Positions 44,047 to 53,515 of a DNA stretch of 58,090 nt are shown in pieces (within the stretch, counting starts at the first letter, position 1; each line of letters opens with the position of its first letter). The position numbers were made by a program, and so were the translations under genes. The notes beneath the pieces are model-generated. The model was given only the letters and a program-made list of their open reading frames with translations, did not search any database and was not told where the DNA came from. This stretch comes from Bryobacterales bacterium (GTDB lineage Bacteria; Acidobacteriota; Terriglobia; Bryobacterales; UBA6623): assembly GCA_022826925.1 (NCBI GenBank), contig JAJDTX010000106.1, positions 1 through 58,090 on the forward strand, given 5' to 3'.

Positions 44047-45072
44047 CTAGTAGCCGACCGACTTGTCGACCAAGTGAGTCAGCTTCTCGCCCTTGGAGAA
44101 ACGGCCCACGTTGCCCACGATCAGGTCAAGTCGGCGGTCGTCCGAGCCCTTGGCGTGGGATGCCACGTGCGGCGTGATCACGATGTTGTTGAAATCCCAC
44201 AGAGGATCGTCGGCTGGAAGCGGTTCCGGGTCGGTGACGTCCAAACCGGCGCCGGCGAGCTTCTGGCTGTCAATGGCCTTGATCAGATCGCCTTTGTGGT
44301 ATAGGCGGCCGCGCGAGACGGCGATAAAATACGCGCCCTTTTTCATTGCGTCGAACTGCTTGGCTGCGATCATGTGCTCGCTCTCCGGTGTCAGCGGGGC
44401 TGCGACGAACACGACGTCGCCCTTCGGCAGGACTTCGTCGAGGCGGTCCGGTGGCACGATGGTCGGCGCGTACACGCTTACCGGTATGTTCTTCGGGTCA
44501 ACGCCGATCACGTCCATGCCGAAGGCGTGAGCGCGCTGGGCGATCTGGGTGCCGATCCCGCCCATTCCGATGATGACCGCGGTCATGCCGGGCAGTTCGG
44601 TCATGCCCGCGGGAGAGTCTGAGCGGGATTTCCACTGCCCCCGGTTGGGAACGTAGTCGTACAGGCCGCGCGTCAGCGAAAGTAGCAGCGCGAAGGCATG
44701 GTCGCCGATAGTCGGACCCTGGACCACCTTGCAGTTGGTCAGCATCACGTCGCTGGCCATGAACTCAGGCCAGAACGAGTAGGCTTCCACGCCCGCGCTA
44801 ACGGACTGCACCCATTCGAGATTCTTGGCCGTTGGGAATTGCTCTTTGCTAATCCCGCCGATGATGCCGTGAGCATCGACGATCTCCTTGGCGAACTCCT
44901 CTGCAGAGCGAGCGGAGACGACGGTGGCATTGTCGCCGGCCGCTTCTTGGTAGAGCTTGATCGCGGTGTCGTTGTCGGCAAAGCCGTAGCCCGATCCGCG
45001 AACGACGATTTTCTTGTCGGCCGCAAAGCTCAGGGCGGCGAACGTGAGTAGCAGCGCAAAGATTCGCTTCAT
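44047..45072 (-). CDS. D-2-hydroxyacid dehydrogenase with a Sec signal peptide
   Basis: A protein of 341 residues. MKRIFALLLTFAALSFAADK is a typical Sec signal cleaved after about residue 18. The rest is a complete D-2-hydroxyacid dehydrogenase: Rossmann GxGxxG at 169-174 (GMGGIG), Arg254 (VSRGRLYHKGDL), Glu283 (DVTDPEPLP) and His302 (TPHVASHAKG). Family members reduce 2-keto acids with NADH or NADPH. Export without Tat is odd for a nucleotide-dependent enzyme, because the periplasm holds little NAD(P). A second possibility is that the N-terminus is a membrane anchor with the domain outside. No partner gene is adjacent. Confidence 0.9.
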   Translation of the reverse strand: MKRIFALLLTFAALSFAADKKIVVRGSGYGFADNDTAIKLYQEAAGDNATVVSARSAEEFAKEIVDAHGIIGGISKEQFPTAKNLEWVQSVSAGVEAYSFWPEFMASDVMLTNCKVVQGPTIGDHAFALLLSLTRGLYDYVPNRGQWKSRSDSPAGMTELPGMTAVIIGMGGIGTQIAQRAHAFGMDVIGVDPKNIPVSVYAPTIVPPDRLDEVLPKGDVVFVAAPLTPESEHMIAAKQFDAMKKGAYFIAVSRGRLYHKGDLIKAIDSQKLAGAGLDVTDPEPLPADDPLWDFNNIVITPHVASHAKGSDDRRLDLIVGNVGRFSKGEKLTHLVDKSVGY

Positions 45073-45466
45073 TGGATTCCCTCCTACGTCTTGGAGAGTC
45101 TAGCACTTCTAGGAGTCCGCAAGTGACGTTTTTCGCTGCTTCCGCGCGCTTGTCAGCGGGCATTCGACCAGATCGGCCAGATGTGGGCATTCGTGCCGCC
45201 AAGAGCGGCCGTGCGCTTCGATGGTGTCCGCAAGGCCAGCGGCTTGCGCCGCAGCGCCGCAGCAGAGAGTTTGACGATTCTGTGAAACTTTAGCTACGGC
45301 CCGGTCTACCGCAGCATGCATCCTTGCACTAGTCGACTCGTTTTGTTTCAATAGATACCCGTTTGACGCGCCAGGTAGCCATTGAAACGGTGATCGGGCC
45401 AGCTGTATTGCTGTTCTGAGCTGTTCTCAACGAAGGCTTCCTAGGCTAGCCGCAGAGGAATCGCCC
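45073..45466. other. Divergent intergenic region without a gene
   Basis: The stretch lies between the exported dehydrogenase and the KamA-type gene, which are transcribed away from each other. Short frames at 45072-45293 (plus) and 45109-45351 (minus) show no recognisable residues. AGAGGAA just before 45467 is the ribosome-binding site of the next gene. No clear promoter hexamers were found. Confidence 0.4.
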
Positions 45467-46606
45467 ATGCCAAAGCCGAAGTACATTACGTCTGTTAGCA
45501 AGATTTCAGGGCTGAGCCCCGAGGAGCGCGAGGCGGCAGCCAAGGTCAGCGAGCGATACGTATTCCGTACCAACGATTACTACCAATCGCTGATTGATTG
45601 GGACGATCCGAACGACCCGATTCGACGGCTGGTCATACCCGACGCCCGCGAATTGAACGAGTGGGGGAGGTTGGACGCCTCGTACGAGGAACTCTACACA
45701 AAGGTCCCGGGCCTCGAGCACAAGTATTCCGACACCGCCTTGCTGCTGTGCAATGACGTCTGCGGCGCCTACTGCAGGTTCTGCTTCCGCAAGCGGCTGT
45801 TCATGGACGACAACGACGAGGTCGTCCGCGACGTCTCGGCGGGTATCGCCTATATCCGGGAGCATCCGGAGATCAGCAACGTGCTTCTGACCGGCGGAGA
45901 CCCGCTGATCATGTCCACCTCGAAGCTCGAGCCGATCATCGCCCAATTGCGCGAGATTCCCCACGTGAAGATCATTCGGCTCGGCAGCAAGATGCCGGCC
46001 TTCAACCCGTACCGCATCTTGGATGACCCGAAGCTGCACGCGATGTTCGAGCGCTACTCGACGCCGGAGCAAGGCCGCATCTACGTCATGTGCCACTTCA
46101 ACCATCCGGTCGAGCTGACGGACGTGGCCCGGGAGGGGTTGCAGTGCCTGCAGGCCCACTCGGCGGTGACGATCAATCAGACACCGATGATCCACGGCAT
46201 TAACGACGACCCGGGCGTGCTCAGCGAGCTGATGAACGAACTCTCCTATCTGGGAGTGCCGCCCTACTACGTGTTCCAGTGCCGCCCGACCGAGGGTAAC
46301 GAGAGCTACTCGGTATCTGTCGAGAATGCTTACCGCATATTCGCCAAGTCACTCGAGCGGATGTCCGGGCTAGCCAAGCGGGCGCGGCTTGCGATGTCCC
46401 ACTCGACCGGCAAGATCGAGATCCTCGGGCTTACCGACGAACACGTCCTGTTCAAGTACCACCGTGCGGCGAATCCGCGCCTCACTGGCAAGATCATGAT
46501 GTTCCGGCGAAACCCGGAAGCCCACTGGTTCGATGACTACATCGAGGCCCGGGAGTATCTGCCGACCAACCTAGTGCACATCGAGCCTGTGCTCGTCGCG
46601 CAATGA
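45467..46606 (+). CDS. KamA-family radical SAM protein (lysine aminomutase-like)
   Basis: A protein of 379 residues. C99-x3-C103-x2-C106 (CGAYCRFCFRKR) binds the SAM cluster, GGDPL (143-147) is the SAM-contact motif, and HSTGK with Lys316 occupies the place of the PLP-binding lysine in lysine 2,3-aminomutase. KamA relatives isomerise lysine or modify EF-P lysine, but the downstream part (VFQCRPTEGNESYSVSVENA) differs from both, so the substrate is unknown. AGAGGAA lies 6 nt before the ATG. No efp or beta-lysine gene is in the window. It is cytoplasmic. Confidence 0.85.
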   Translation: MPKPKYITSVSKISGLSPEEREAAAKVSERYVFRTNDYYQSLIDWDDPNDPIRRLVIPDARELNEWGRLDASYEELYTKVPGLEHKYSDTALLLCNDVCGAYCRFCFRKRLFMDDNDEVVRDVSAGIAYIREHPEISNVLLTGGDPLIMSTSKLEPIIAQLREIPHVKIIRLGSKMPAFNPYRILDDPKLHAMFERYSTPEQGRIYVMCHFNHPVELTDVAREGLQCLQAHSAVTINQTPMIHGINDDPGVLSELMNELSYLGVPPYYVFQCRPTEGNESYSVSVENAYRIFAKSLERMSGLAKRARLAMSHSTGKIEILGLTDEHVLFKYHRAANPRLTGKIMMFRRNPEAHWFDDYIEAREYLPTNLVHIEPVLVAQ

Positions 46607-46655
46607 TGTGATCGCGCTCTCGCGAGCGGATCCCCCGTGACAGCCCGTACTAGCA

Positions 46656-48191
46656 ATGCATTCGATTCAGACACTCGCACAACCGCATTCTGGTGGGAAC
46701 GGCTTGTTTCGCGTGTTCGCGTTCAAGCGAATAGTGCTGGCCGGAGCCGGACTCGCCTTGCTGTTCGCTTGCGGTTCGAAGACAGGCCAAACCGCCAATC
46801 CAAGCCCGCTCGCCGACTGCGAGCCCGGCGATGGGCCGCGCAACGCGCTGTGCGGTTGGATACCTGTGTATGAAGATCGCAGCGCGGCGTCCGGGCGCCA
46901 GATCGATCTTCGAGTGGTCGTGTACCCAGCTACCGGACGGAATCCGCAGCCTGATCCTCTCTTCGTGCTAGCGGGAGGGCCCGGACAGGCTGCCGCTCAG
47001 CTCAGCTCCCTGCTTGTCGGTCTGTTTGGCGATGTCCGCCGGGAGCGCGACATCGTCTTCGTCGACCAGCGCGGGACGGGGCGCTCCAACGGACTACCGT
47101 GCGACCGAGACACCGACGACTTGGGCGAGTTCCTTAGCGACGACCACGCTGTCGAAACATTCTTGAACTGCCTTGAGGAGTACGAGGCCGACCTTCGCTT
47201 CTACACCACGCCCGTGGCCATGGACGATCTCGACGAGGTCAGGGCCAGCCTCGGCTATGAGCGCATCAACCTCTGGGGCGCCTCCTACGGCACCCGCGCC
47301 GCCCTGGTCTATCTCCGGCGCCACGGCGAGCGGGTCCGCAGCATCGTCTTCGACGGTGCGGTGCCGATGACCATGACCCTGCCCGAGGGGTTTCCGCAGG
47401 ACTCGCAACGAGCGCTCGACCTGCTGCTCCAGGATTGCGAGGGCCGGGCGGCTTGCCGGGAGCGCTTTCCCGACCTTCGCCGCAAGCTTGAGGAGGTCTT
47501 GGCTAGGCTGGGCCGCGAGGGCAAGCAGTCGTTTCTGCGGCACCCGCGGACGGGTGAGAAGGTTGCGGTCACACTGCGTGCAAGAGTCGTCACTGATACC
47601 TTGCGACTCGCGTTGTACAGCCCGGATGCAGCGGCCTTGGTGCCGATGTTGGTCGAGCAAATGCATGGCGGGGATTTCGCCGGTCTGCTCGCGGTGGCCG
47701 TCGGAGCGGAGAGTGCGCCGAGCGAAGTAAAAGTCAATTGGGGGATGTTCTTCTCGGTGATCTGCGCCGAGGACCTGCCATGGGTTGACGACTCGACCCG
47801 CAACGCCGCGCCGTCCGGCGTGTTCAGCAACGACGGGACGTTGGATGCCTGGGACAAGATCTGCGGCGCCTGGCCGCGCGGCCAGATCGCGGCAGACTAT
47901 CACGATTCGGTCGTGTCGGACGTTCCGGCGTTGGTCTTGTCGGGAGCGCTGGATCCCGTCACGCCCCCGCGCAGGGGAGAGGATCTGGCTGCGGGCTTCT
48001 CTAGAGTGCTGCATGTCGTGGCGCCTGGGACCGGCCACGGTGCGACGGCTCGCGGTTGCGTGTCCGAACTGGTGGCGGAGTTCGTGCAAGCCGGATCTGC
48101 CGACGACTTGGACACTTCGTGCGTGGACGAACTCAAGCGGCCGGGTTTCTTTGTCACACCCGGCGGCCCCTCGATGGAGCGCAAGCGATGA
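46656..48191 (+). CDS. Lipoprotein alpha/beta-hydrolase, tripeptidyl aminopeptidase (TAP)-like
   Basis: A protein of up to 511 residues. The hydrophobic signal AFKRIVLAGAGLALLFAC ends in a lipobox with Cys39. The S33-type hydrolase has the oxyanion motif GGPGQAA, DQRGTGRSN, nucleophile Ser210 in GASYGTRAAL, Asp in SGALDPVTPP and His in GTGHGATARG, and a TAP-like C-terminal domain. It removes N-terminal tripeptides or proline residues in the periplasm. The ATG at 46656 adds about 20 residues before the signal, so GTG 46713 or TTG 46704 may be the true start. Its stop overlaps the ABC ATPase start as ATGA. Confidence 0.86.
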   Translation: MHSIQTLAQPHSGGNGLFRVFAFKRIVLAGAGLALLFACGSKTGQTANPSPLADCEPGDGPRNALCGWIPVYEDRSAASGRQIDLRVVVYPATGRNPQPDPLFVLAGGPGQAAAQLSSLLVGLFGDVRRERDIVFVDQRGTGRSNGLPCDRDTDDLGEFLSDDHAVETFLNCLEEYEADLRFYTTPVAMDDLDEVRASLGYERINLWGASYGTRAALVYLRRHGERVRSIVFDGAVPMTMTLPEGFPQDSQRALDLLLQDCEGRAACRERFPDLRRKLEEVLARLGREGKQSFLRHPRTGEKVAVTLRARVVTDTLRLALYSPDAAALVPMLVEQMHGGDFAGLLAVAVGAESAPSEVKVNWGMFFSVICAEDLPWVDDSTRNAAPSGVFSNDGTLDAWDKICGAWPRGQIAADYHDSVVSDVPALVLSGALDPVTPPRRGEDLAAGFSRVLHVVAPGTGHGATARGCVSELVAEFVQAGSADDLDTSCVDELKRPGFFVTPGGPSMERKR

Positions 48192-48919
48192 TCGAGGTGC
48201 GCGGTCTCCGCAAGTGCTTCGGAGATGTAATCGCCGTGGACGATGTCTCGTTCGAGGCGCGAAACGGGGAGGTCACCGCCCTGCTCGGAGAGAACGGGGC
48301 AGGGAAGACAACCACGCTGCGGTCGATCTACGGACTGATCCAACCCGACGCCGGAGAAGTGCGGGTTGATGGCGTGGATGGGATCGCACAGCCCCAGAGT
48401 GCTCGGAGGGGGCTAGGCGTGCTGTCTGAGGCCAGGGGCCTTTATCCGCGCCTCACAGCCCGCGAGCACATGCGCTACTTCGCCCACCTGCAAGGGCTCG
48501 GACGATCTGAGACCGAGACCCGCTGCGAGGACTTGGTCGAATTGCTCGGCATGGGAGACTTCGCCGACAGGCGGGCTGCAGGCCTGTCGCACGGCGAGAA
48601 CACGAAGGTCGCATTGGCGCGCGCACTGCTGCATGACCCGGCAAACATCCTGCTAGACGAGCCCACCACTGGGCTGGACGTGATGAGCACCCGAGCCGTG
48701 CGGGAACTGATCGTCCAACTGCGGGAACGCGGAAAGTGCGTCGTGTTCTCCAGTCACGTCATGCAAGAGGTGGCTGCTGTAAGCGACCGGATCGTTGTTG
48801 TGTCCGCAGGCAGGGTTATTGCCAGCGGCACGCCTGCGGAGCTCAGGCGGTCGACGGGTCTGGACGACCTTGAGGATGTCTTTGTCGCGCTTACGGGCCA
48901 CAGCGGGGCACGAGGATGA
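48188..48919 (+). CDS. NatA-type ABC transporter ATPase
   Basis: A protein of 243 residues with Walker A GENGAGKTTTLRS, signature LSHGENTKVALARALLHDPA, Walker B ILLDEPTTGLDVMSTR and an H-loop in FSSHVMQE. The pattern resembles NatA-like ATPases of ABC-2 exporters. The ATG at 48188 overlaps the hydrolase TGA as ATGA; the frame's upstream extension lies inside the hydrolase gene. Its own stop overlaps the permease start the same way, so all three genes are translationally coupled. Confidence 0.92.
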   Translation: MIEVRGLRKCFGDVIAVDDVSFEARNGEVTALLGENGAGKTTTLRSIYGLIQPDAGEVRVDGVDGIAQPQSARRGLGVLSEARGLYPRLTAREHMRYFAHLQGLGRSETETRCEDLVELLGMGDFADRRAAGLSHGENTKVALARALLHDPANILLDEPTTGLDVMSTRAVRELIVQLRERGKCVVFSSHVMQEVAAVSDRIVVVSAGRVIASGTPAELRRSTGLDDLEDVFVALTGHSGARG

Positions 48920-50097
48920 CGAACTTCGTGGCCGCTCTCGCGGTGGTCCTGCGCAAGGAACTGGTCGATGGCTTCCGGGACCGTCGCTCACTGATTTCTG
49001 TATTGGCACCGCTTGCGCTTCTCCCGCTGTTGTTTTACGTGGCGATGGACCAAGCGTCTGAGTCGGTGGAGCGGGCGCGGCAGATCAAGATTCCGGTCGT
49101 CGGCATGGAACACGCCCGTGAATTGATCGGCTGGCTCGATCAGCAAGCAGGCATTGAGATCCAGCAAGGTCCGGACCAACCTCGGGAGGCGGTACGCAAC
49201 GGCGACGTCGATTTCGCGCTAGTGATTCCTGAGGATTTCGCGGAGCGTTTCGCCGGTTCCAAGACAGCCGAGGTCGAGATCATCGTGGAGGGCATGGACC
49301 GCAGTCTGGATCGGTCCGTAAGCCGCGTGCGCGATTTGATTCGCGGGTACGGGCGGGGAATCGCTGACCAGCGGCTGATAGTCCGGGGGATCAGCCCGGA
49401 GGTTGCCCGGCCTGTGCGTGTTGAGACCCTCGAACTAGCGACCCAACAACAGCGCACCGCGAGGTTGATCGGCTTCATGCCGTTGCTCTTGGTCATGGGC
49501 ATTTTCGTCGGAGGCTTGCAGGTTGCGATCGATTCGACAGCTGGGGAGAGGGAACGGGGCTCCCTTGAGCCGCTGCTTGTCATTCCAGCGCCGCGGCTGT
49601 CGATCATCGGCGGCAAATGGCTAGCCGCTACCGCGTTCTCGCTGGCGAGCGCTCTGCTGACCGCAGCAATGGTCGGGATTGGGCTCGAGTTCAGCCCGTT
49701 GCAGCGCTTGGGCTTGCGCATTGAACTTGATGGTGGCGTGATGGCCCTCGCGGTTGCCGTGATCCTGCCATTGGCGTTTTCAGTGACAGCGTTACAAATG
49801 GTGGTAGCCACGATGGCGAGATCCTACAAGGAAGCACAGTCTTATGTGTCGTTCTTAATGTTGCTGCCGATGCTGCCGCTAATACTAACCATGGATTCCG
49901 AAATTGAAGATGCGATCTGGAGGCTGATGGTTCCCGTGCTGGGACAGCAGCAGTTGATTCAAGACGCGATGGGAGGCGAGGGGGTAGCCTTGGTTGACTT
50001 CGCTGTCACCGCGCTGTCGACGGCCGCATTCGCAGGCGTTTGCTTGTGGCTAACAAGTCACTTGTTCCGCCGCGAACGGATCGTATTCGGAAGGTAA
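48916..50097 (+). CDS. NatB-type ABC-2 exporter permease
   Basis: A protein of 393 residues. One N-terminal transmembrane segment (SLISVLAPLALLPLLFYVAM) is followed by a soluble loop of about 140 residues, then five membrane segments (LIGFMPLLLVMGIFVGGLQV, AATAFSLASALLTAAMVGIG, GVMALAVAVILPLAFSVTAL, YVSFLMLLPMLPLILTM, VDFAVTALSTAAFAGVCLWL). The sequence ERERGSLEPLLVIPAPRLSI is typical of NatB/ABC-2 permeases. It exports an unknown substrate, perhaps linked to the coupled TAP-like lipoprotein. A rho-independent terminator lies 186 bp after the stop. Confidence 0.9.
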   Translation: MTNFVAALAVVLRKELVDGFRDRRSLISVLAPLALLPLLFYVAMDQASESVERARQIKIPVVGMEHARELIGWLDQQAGIEIQQGPDQPREAVRNGDVDFALVIPEDFAERFAGSKTAEVEIIVEGMDRSLDRSVSRVRDLIRGYGRGIADQRLIVRGISPEVARPVRVETLELATQQQRTARLIGFMPLLLVMGIFVGGLQVAIDSTAGERERGSLEPLLVIPAPRLSIIGGKWLAATAFSLASALLTAAMVGIGLEFSPLQRLGLRIELDGGVMALAVAVILPLAFSVTALQMVVATMARSYKEAQSYVSFLMLLPMLPLILTMDSEIEDAIWRLMVPVLGQQQLIQDAMGGEGVALVDFAVTALSTAAFAGVCLWLTSHLFRRERIVFGR

Positions 50098-50783
50098 GTC
50101 CGAGCTGCCTGCCTTCACCTCGGAGGCTGGCCCCGGTGTCCATTCGGCAGTCCGTCCTGCGGCCGCGCTTCGGCTTGAAGGTCGACTCTGGGACGGCGCC
50201 TGGCACTCGACAAGACCAGCACATGTTGGTAAAGTCTTAGAAGTCGCCCGTCCTACATATAAAGATCAATGGGCGGCTTACTAAAAGGCTCCCGCGGGAG
50301 CCTTTTTACTGCGGTAGGACCTCCTAGATGGATCGCGTCGCTATATTTTCGTCGATGCCGGCTACTGCTGTGCGCTGGGTTCCATCGAGCTCTGCTGTGC
50401 GAGACTGACGCGCAGACAGATCGAGCTTGACCATCTTGCTGTAGCAGCCGCGAGAGATAAACGCAAAGCTTCTAGCGATGTCACGGCGCGCGCTCGGCGC
50501 CGATCTCGATCCATCGCAGAAATCCAAAGTCCGAAGAGCTTTCCTGAATGCACTCGAGGCTCGCCTTAGCGAGGAACGGATGCACGGTAATCGCCGACGT
50601 TAGCAGGGTCGTGATCGGGATGCGACGCGCTTGACCAGTTTGAACGGCCCGAATTCTTGATCGCGGTCTTCCAAGGCTTGCGAAATGACTCCAGCCGCCG
50701 GGGCACCTTGGCCCCCGAGATATTCGGGTGTGCTTGGCCCACGTTGCACTCCGGCAACTCTCCGAATGGTTTCGAACCAGGAA
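50098..50783. other. Intergenic region with terminator and no gene
   Basis: The region holds the bidirectional terminator at 50283-50307 and otherwise only short frames without recognisable sequence. A patch at 50255-50265 (catataaag) is AT-rich. The CoA-transferase gene ends at 50784 on the minus strand. No small-RNA promoter or paired hexamers could be placed before the terminator. Confidence 0.45.
50283..50307. terminator. Rho-independent, probably bidirectional terminator
   Basis: AAAA, then GGCTCCCGCGGGAGCC, then TTTTT: a self-complementary GC stem flanked by A and T runs, so it can work on both strands. On the plus strand it would end the hydrolase-ABC operon, and on the minus strand the CoA-transferase transcript (about 475 bp beyond its stop). 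Confidence 0.85.
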
Positions 50784-51965
50784 TCACTCGTTGACGGCGA
50801 CCGAATCCGAGTAGCTCCTGATCGCATCGCCGCCGTAGCCGAGTTCGGCCAGGATCTCTTCGGTGTGCTCACCGACGGTGGGAGGAAGGTGACGCAATGC
50901 CGGACGCTCTCCATCGAAGCGTACGGGCGTCTTCAAGTCCCGGTAGTCCGGCACCCGCGGGTGAGGGACTGGATCGAAGATCCGGTTAGCCCTGACCTGC
51001 GGGTCATCGACGACTTGGTCGATGCTCTGAATCGGGGAACACGGTACGCGGTGGGCCTTCAGGAGCTTATCGAGTTCCTCCGTGGTGAGCTTGCGAGTGC
51101 GGGACGTGAGCAGTTCCCGGAGGGCCGCGTAATTCTTGACGCGTAGCGGGTTGTCCAAGAACCTGGGGTCACTGGCCGCGTCCGGGATCTCTAGGGCCTC
51201 GCACAGCCGCTGAAAGATCCCATCGTTCCCGCCACAGATCATCAAATCGCCGTCCTTGGTCGGAAACGACTCGTACGGGGCGATCATCTTGAGCCCCGTT
51301 CCCATCCTTTGCGGCACGTTTCCGCCCGCCAGATAGGTCATCATGTGGTACCCGATCCAGCCGAGCGAGGTGTCGAGGAGCGAGCATTCGACCAGCGAGC
51401 CGACACCTTCGGCGTCCCGCTTGCGCAGTGCGGCCAGTACGCCGAGCGCGATCAAGTATCCCGATCCGATGTCCACGACTGACCCGCCGACCCGCACCGG
51501 AGGCCCGTCCGGCTGGCCCGTGATCGACATGATCCCGCTGTATGCCTGCAGCAGCGGGTCATACCCCGGCGTGCTCGCATAGGGGCCCTCCGATCCGTAG
51601 CCGGTGAGCGAGGCATAGATGATCTTGGGGTGCTTTGCTTTGACGGCTTCGTAATCAAACCCCATCCGCTCGATCACGCCTTTGCGGAACGCCTGCACGA
51701 CCACGTCCGCGGTGGCCAGCAGTCGATCGATGACCTCGCGGCCCTCAGGAGCCTTCATGTCTACGACGATGCTCCGCTTGTTGCGGTTGAACGCTAGGAA
51801 GATGGGCGCGTCGCCATCCCAGAATGGCGGCCCCCAATTTCGCGCCGGGTCTCCGCCCGGGGGCTCGACCTTGACCACGTCCGCGCCCAGGTCGCCCAGC
51901 ATCTGGGTGGCTTGGGGCCCTGCAATATACTGCGACAGGTCGAGGACGCGGATTCCTTCGAGCAT
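50784..51965 (-). CDS. CoA transferase family III (CaiB/BaiF-type)
   Basis: A protein of 393 residues: LEGIRVLDLSQYIAGPQATQ, MLGDLGADVVKVEPPGGDPA, then FLAFNRNKRSIVVDMKAPEG. Asp136 in PGYDPLLQAYSGIMSITG corresponds to the acyl-anhydride-forming aspartate of formyl-CoA transferase. Further blocks are GSVVDIGSGYLIALGVLAAL and a late VGEHTEEILAELGYGGD. It moves CoA between organic acids such as formate, oxalate, carnitine or aromatic acids; the substrate is not deducible. It is a cytoplasmic enzyme, standing alone here. Confidence 0.93.
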   Translation of the reverse strand: MLEGIRVLDLSQYIAGPQATQMLGDLGADVVKVEPPGGDPARNWGPPFWDGDAPIFLAFNRNKRSIVVDMKAPEGREVIDRLLATADVVVQAFRKGVIERMGFDYEAVKAKHPKIIYASLTGYGSEGPYASTPGYDPLLQAYSGIMSITGQPDGPPVRVGGSVVDIGSGYLIALGVLAALRKRDAEGVGSLVECSLLDTSLGWIGYHMMTYLAGGNVPQRMGTGLKMIAPYESFPTKDGDLMICGGNDGIFQRLCEALEIPDAASDPRFLDNPLRVKNYAALRELLTSRTRKLTTEELDKLLKAHRVPCSPIQSIDQVVDDPQVRANRIFDPVPHPRVPDYRDLKTPVRFDGERPALRHLPPTVGEHTEEILAELGYGGDAIRSYSDSVAVNE

Positions 51966-52000
51966 CCTACCGTTATACCCCCGCAGCCACTAGATGCCGG

Positions 52001-53515
52001 CTAGGCGAGGATCTCTCCGATCACGTGGCCGTGCACGTCGGTCAGGCGGCGATTGATCCCGTTGTGATACCAAGTCACGCGTTCATGGTCCAGGCCGAGC
52101 AAGTGCAGCATCGTCGCGTGGAAGTCATGAACCGTTGCGATGTCCTGCACAGACCGGCCCCCTAGCTCATCTGTTGCGCCGTAGCTCGTTCCGCCGCGTA
52201 TGCCGGCACCGGCGAACCAGGTCGTGAATGCGTTGGGGTTGTGGTCACGCCCGACAGTGCCCTCTTGATGGGTGGGCATGCGTCCGAATTCCGTTGCCCA
52301 GACTACGAGGGTGTCCTCCAGCAAGCCCTTGGCGCGCATGTCTTTGAGCAGTCCCGCCGTTGGCTGGTCCAAGATTGGGCAGTGGCGCTCGTAGTCGGCT
52401 TTGAGCGTCTTGTGTGCGTCCCAGTTCAGCAGACCGTCCACTCCCGACGCCCGCGAAGCACAGAAGAGGTTCACGAAGCGCACGCCGCGCTCCAGCAGTC
52501 GGCGTGCCAGCAGGCAATTCCGCGCGTAGGCGGCCTTGAGGGGGTTGGGGTCGTTTGCGCCGTAGAGGTCCCGTGTTGCTTGGGTTTCCTTGGACAGGTC
52601 AGTGACTTCGGGAGCGGAGAGTTGCATGCGCGCGGCCAGTTCGTACGCTGCGATGCGCGCCCTGAGTTCCTCGTCCCCCGGATGAGCCGCCGCGTGATTC
52701 CGGTTCAGATCCCCAAGGAAGTCTCGCGTCGCGGCGTCGCGCTCAGGCGAGATGCTTGCGGGACGTTGGAGATTTCGAATCGGCTCCTGTGCATTGAACA
52801 CGATCGCTTGGTGCTCTGCGGGCAGGAAGCCGGCGCCCCAATTGGCCGGGCCTGCGGGTGGGATGCCGCGGATATCCGGGATTGCGACATACGTGGGAAG
52901 GTTGTTGTTCTCTGAGCCGAGGGCGTAACTCAGCCACGATCCGGCCGACGGAAAGCCTTCAAGGACAAAGCCCGTGTTGAGCAGAACGCATGCCGGCCCG
53001 TGCGTGTTGGTCTTGGACTGCATCGAGTGGACAAACGCGATTTCGTCCGCCAGGCCGCCAAGCTCCGGCAGTAGCTCGGAAATCATCTTGCCGCTCTGGC
53101 CGCGCGCCTTGAACCCCCACGGCGAGCCCATCAGCGCTCCGTTGCTGCCTTGAAAGGTCACCGCGTCCAACTCGGCCGGGGCCTGTTGGCCGGAACGCCG
53201 CTGGAGTTCCGGCTTGTAGTCCCACAAGTCGATGTGCGATGCCGCGCCGGGACAGAAGATCTGCAGCACCCGCTTGGCCTTTGGCGCGAAGTGTGGTGGC
53301 TGTGCCGCTAGGGAGTGTCGCTGAGGCAGCATGCTTGCCAGTGCAACGCCCTGCAGGACTGTGACAAAACCGCCCAGCAAGTCCCTTCGGGAGCGTGCGG
53401 ATTCCATCGAGGGTACTCTCGGCATTGTGGGCGGAGGGGAGGACAGCGGGCCCGCGTCGCCCAAGGTGTCCGGATGCGTTGTCGGTGCGCGAGCGAGACG
53501 TCGAGGTGCGGCCAT
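52001..53515 (-). CDS. DUF1501 Tat-exported protein
   Basis: A DUF1501 protein: [20 protein letters not shown], then [60 protein letters not shown] and [20 protein letters not shown]. The fold is alkaline phosphatase or sulfatase-like, and the family pairs with DUF1549/DUF1553 proteins. A twin-arginine signal ([20 protein letters not shown]) starts 36 codons into the frame. The ATG at 53515 shares its A with the stop of the upstream gene (TGATG), favouring coupling, but ATG 53407 or 53425 would place the signal at the usual position. The family is abundant in Planctomycetota, with function largely unknown. Confidence 0.9.
   Translation of the reverse strand: MAAPRRLARAPTTHPDTLGDAGPLSSPPPTMPRVPSMESARSRRDLLGGFVTVLQGVALASMLPQRHSLAAQPPHFAPKAKRVLQIFCPGAASHIDLWDYKPELQRRSGQQAPAELDAVTFQGSNGALMGSPWGFKARGQSGKMISELLPELGGLADEIAFVHSMQSKTNTHGPACVLLNTGFVLEGFPSAGSWLSYALGSENNNLPTYVAIPDIRGIPPAGPANWGAGFLPAEHQAIVFNAQEPIRNLQRPASISPERDAATRDFLGDLNRNHAAAHPGDEELRARIAAYELAARMQLSAPEVTDLSKETQATRDLYGANDPNPLKAAYARNCLLARRLLERGVRFVNLFCASRASGVDGLLNWDAHKTLKADYERHCPILDQPTAGLLKDMRAKGLLEDTLVVWATEFGRMPTHQEGTVGRDHNPNAFTTWFAGAGIRGGTSYGATDELGGRSVQDIATVHDFHATMLHLLGLDHERVTWYHNGINRRLTDVHGHVIGEILA

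Noticed and set aside
45467..46606. Sulfatase maturase (anSME) as identity of the radical SAM gene
   Set aside because: Motif context (CGAYCRFCFRKR, LTGGDPL, HSTGK) matches KamA relatives and the protein lacks the C-terminal SPASM cysteines of anSME.
50226..50307. Small RNA ending at the 50.3-kb terminator
   Set aside because: TATAAA at 50258 has no -35 at a proper distance and would produce little more than the terminator hairpin.
50685..51146. Plus-strand frame antisense to the CoA transferase 3' end
   Set aside because: Composition and overlap fit a shadow of the real minus-strand gene.
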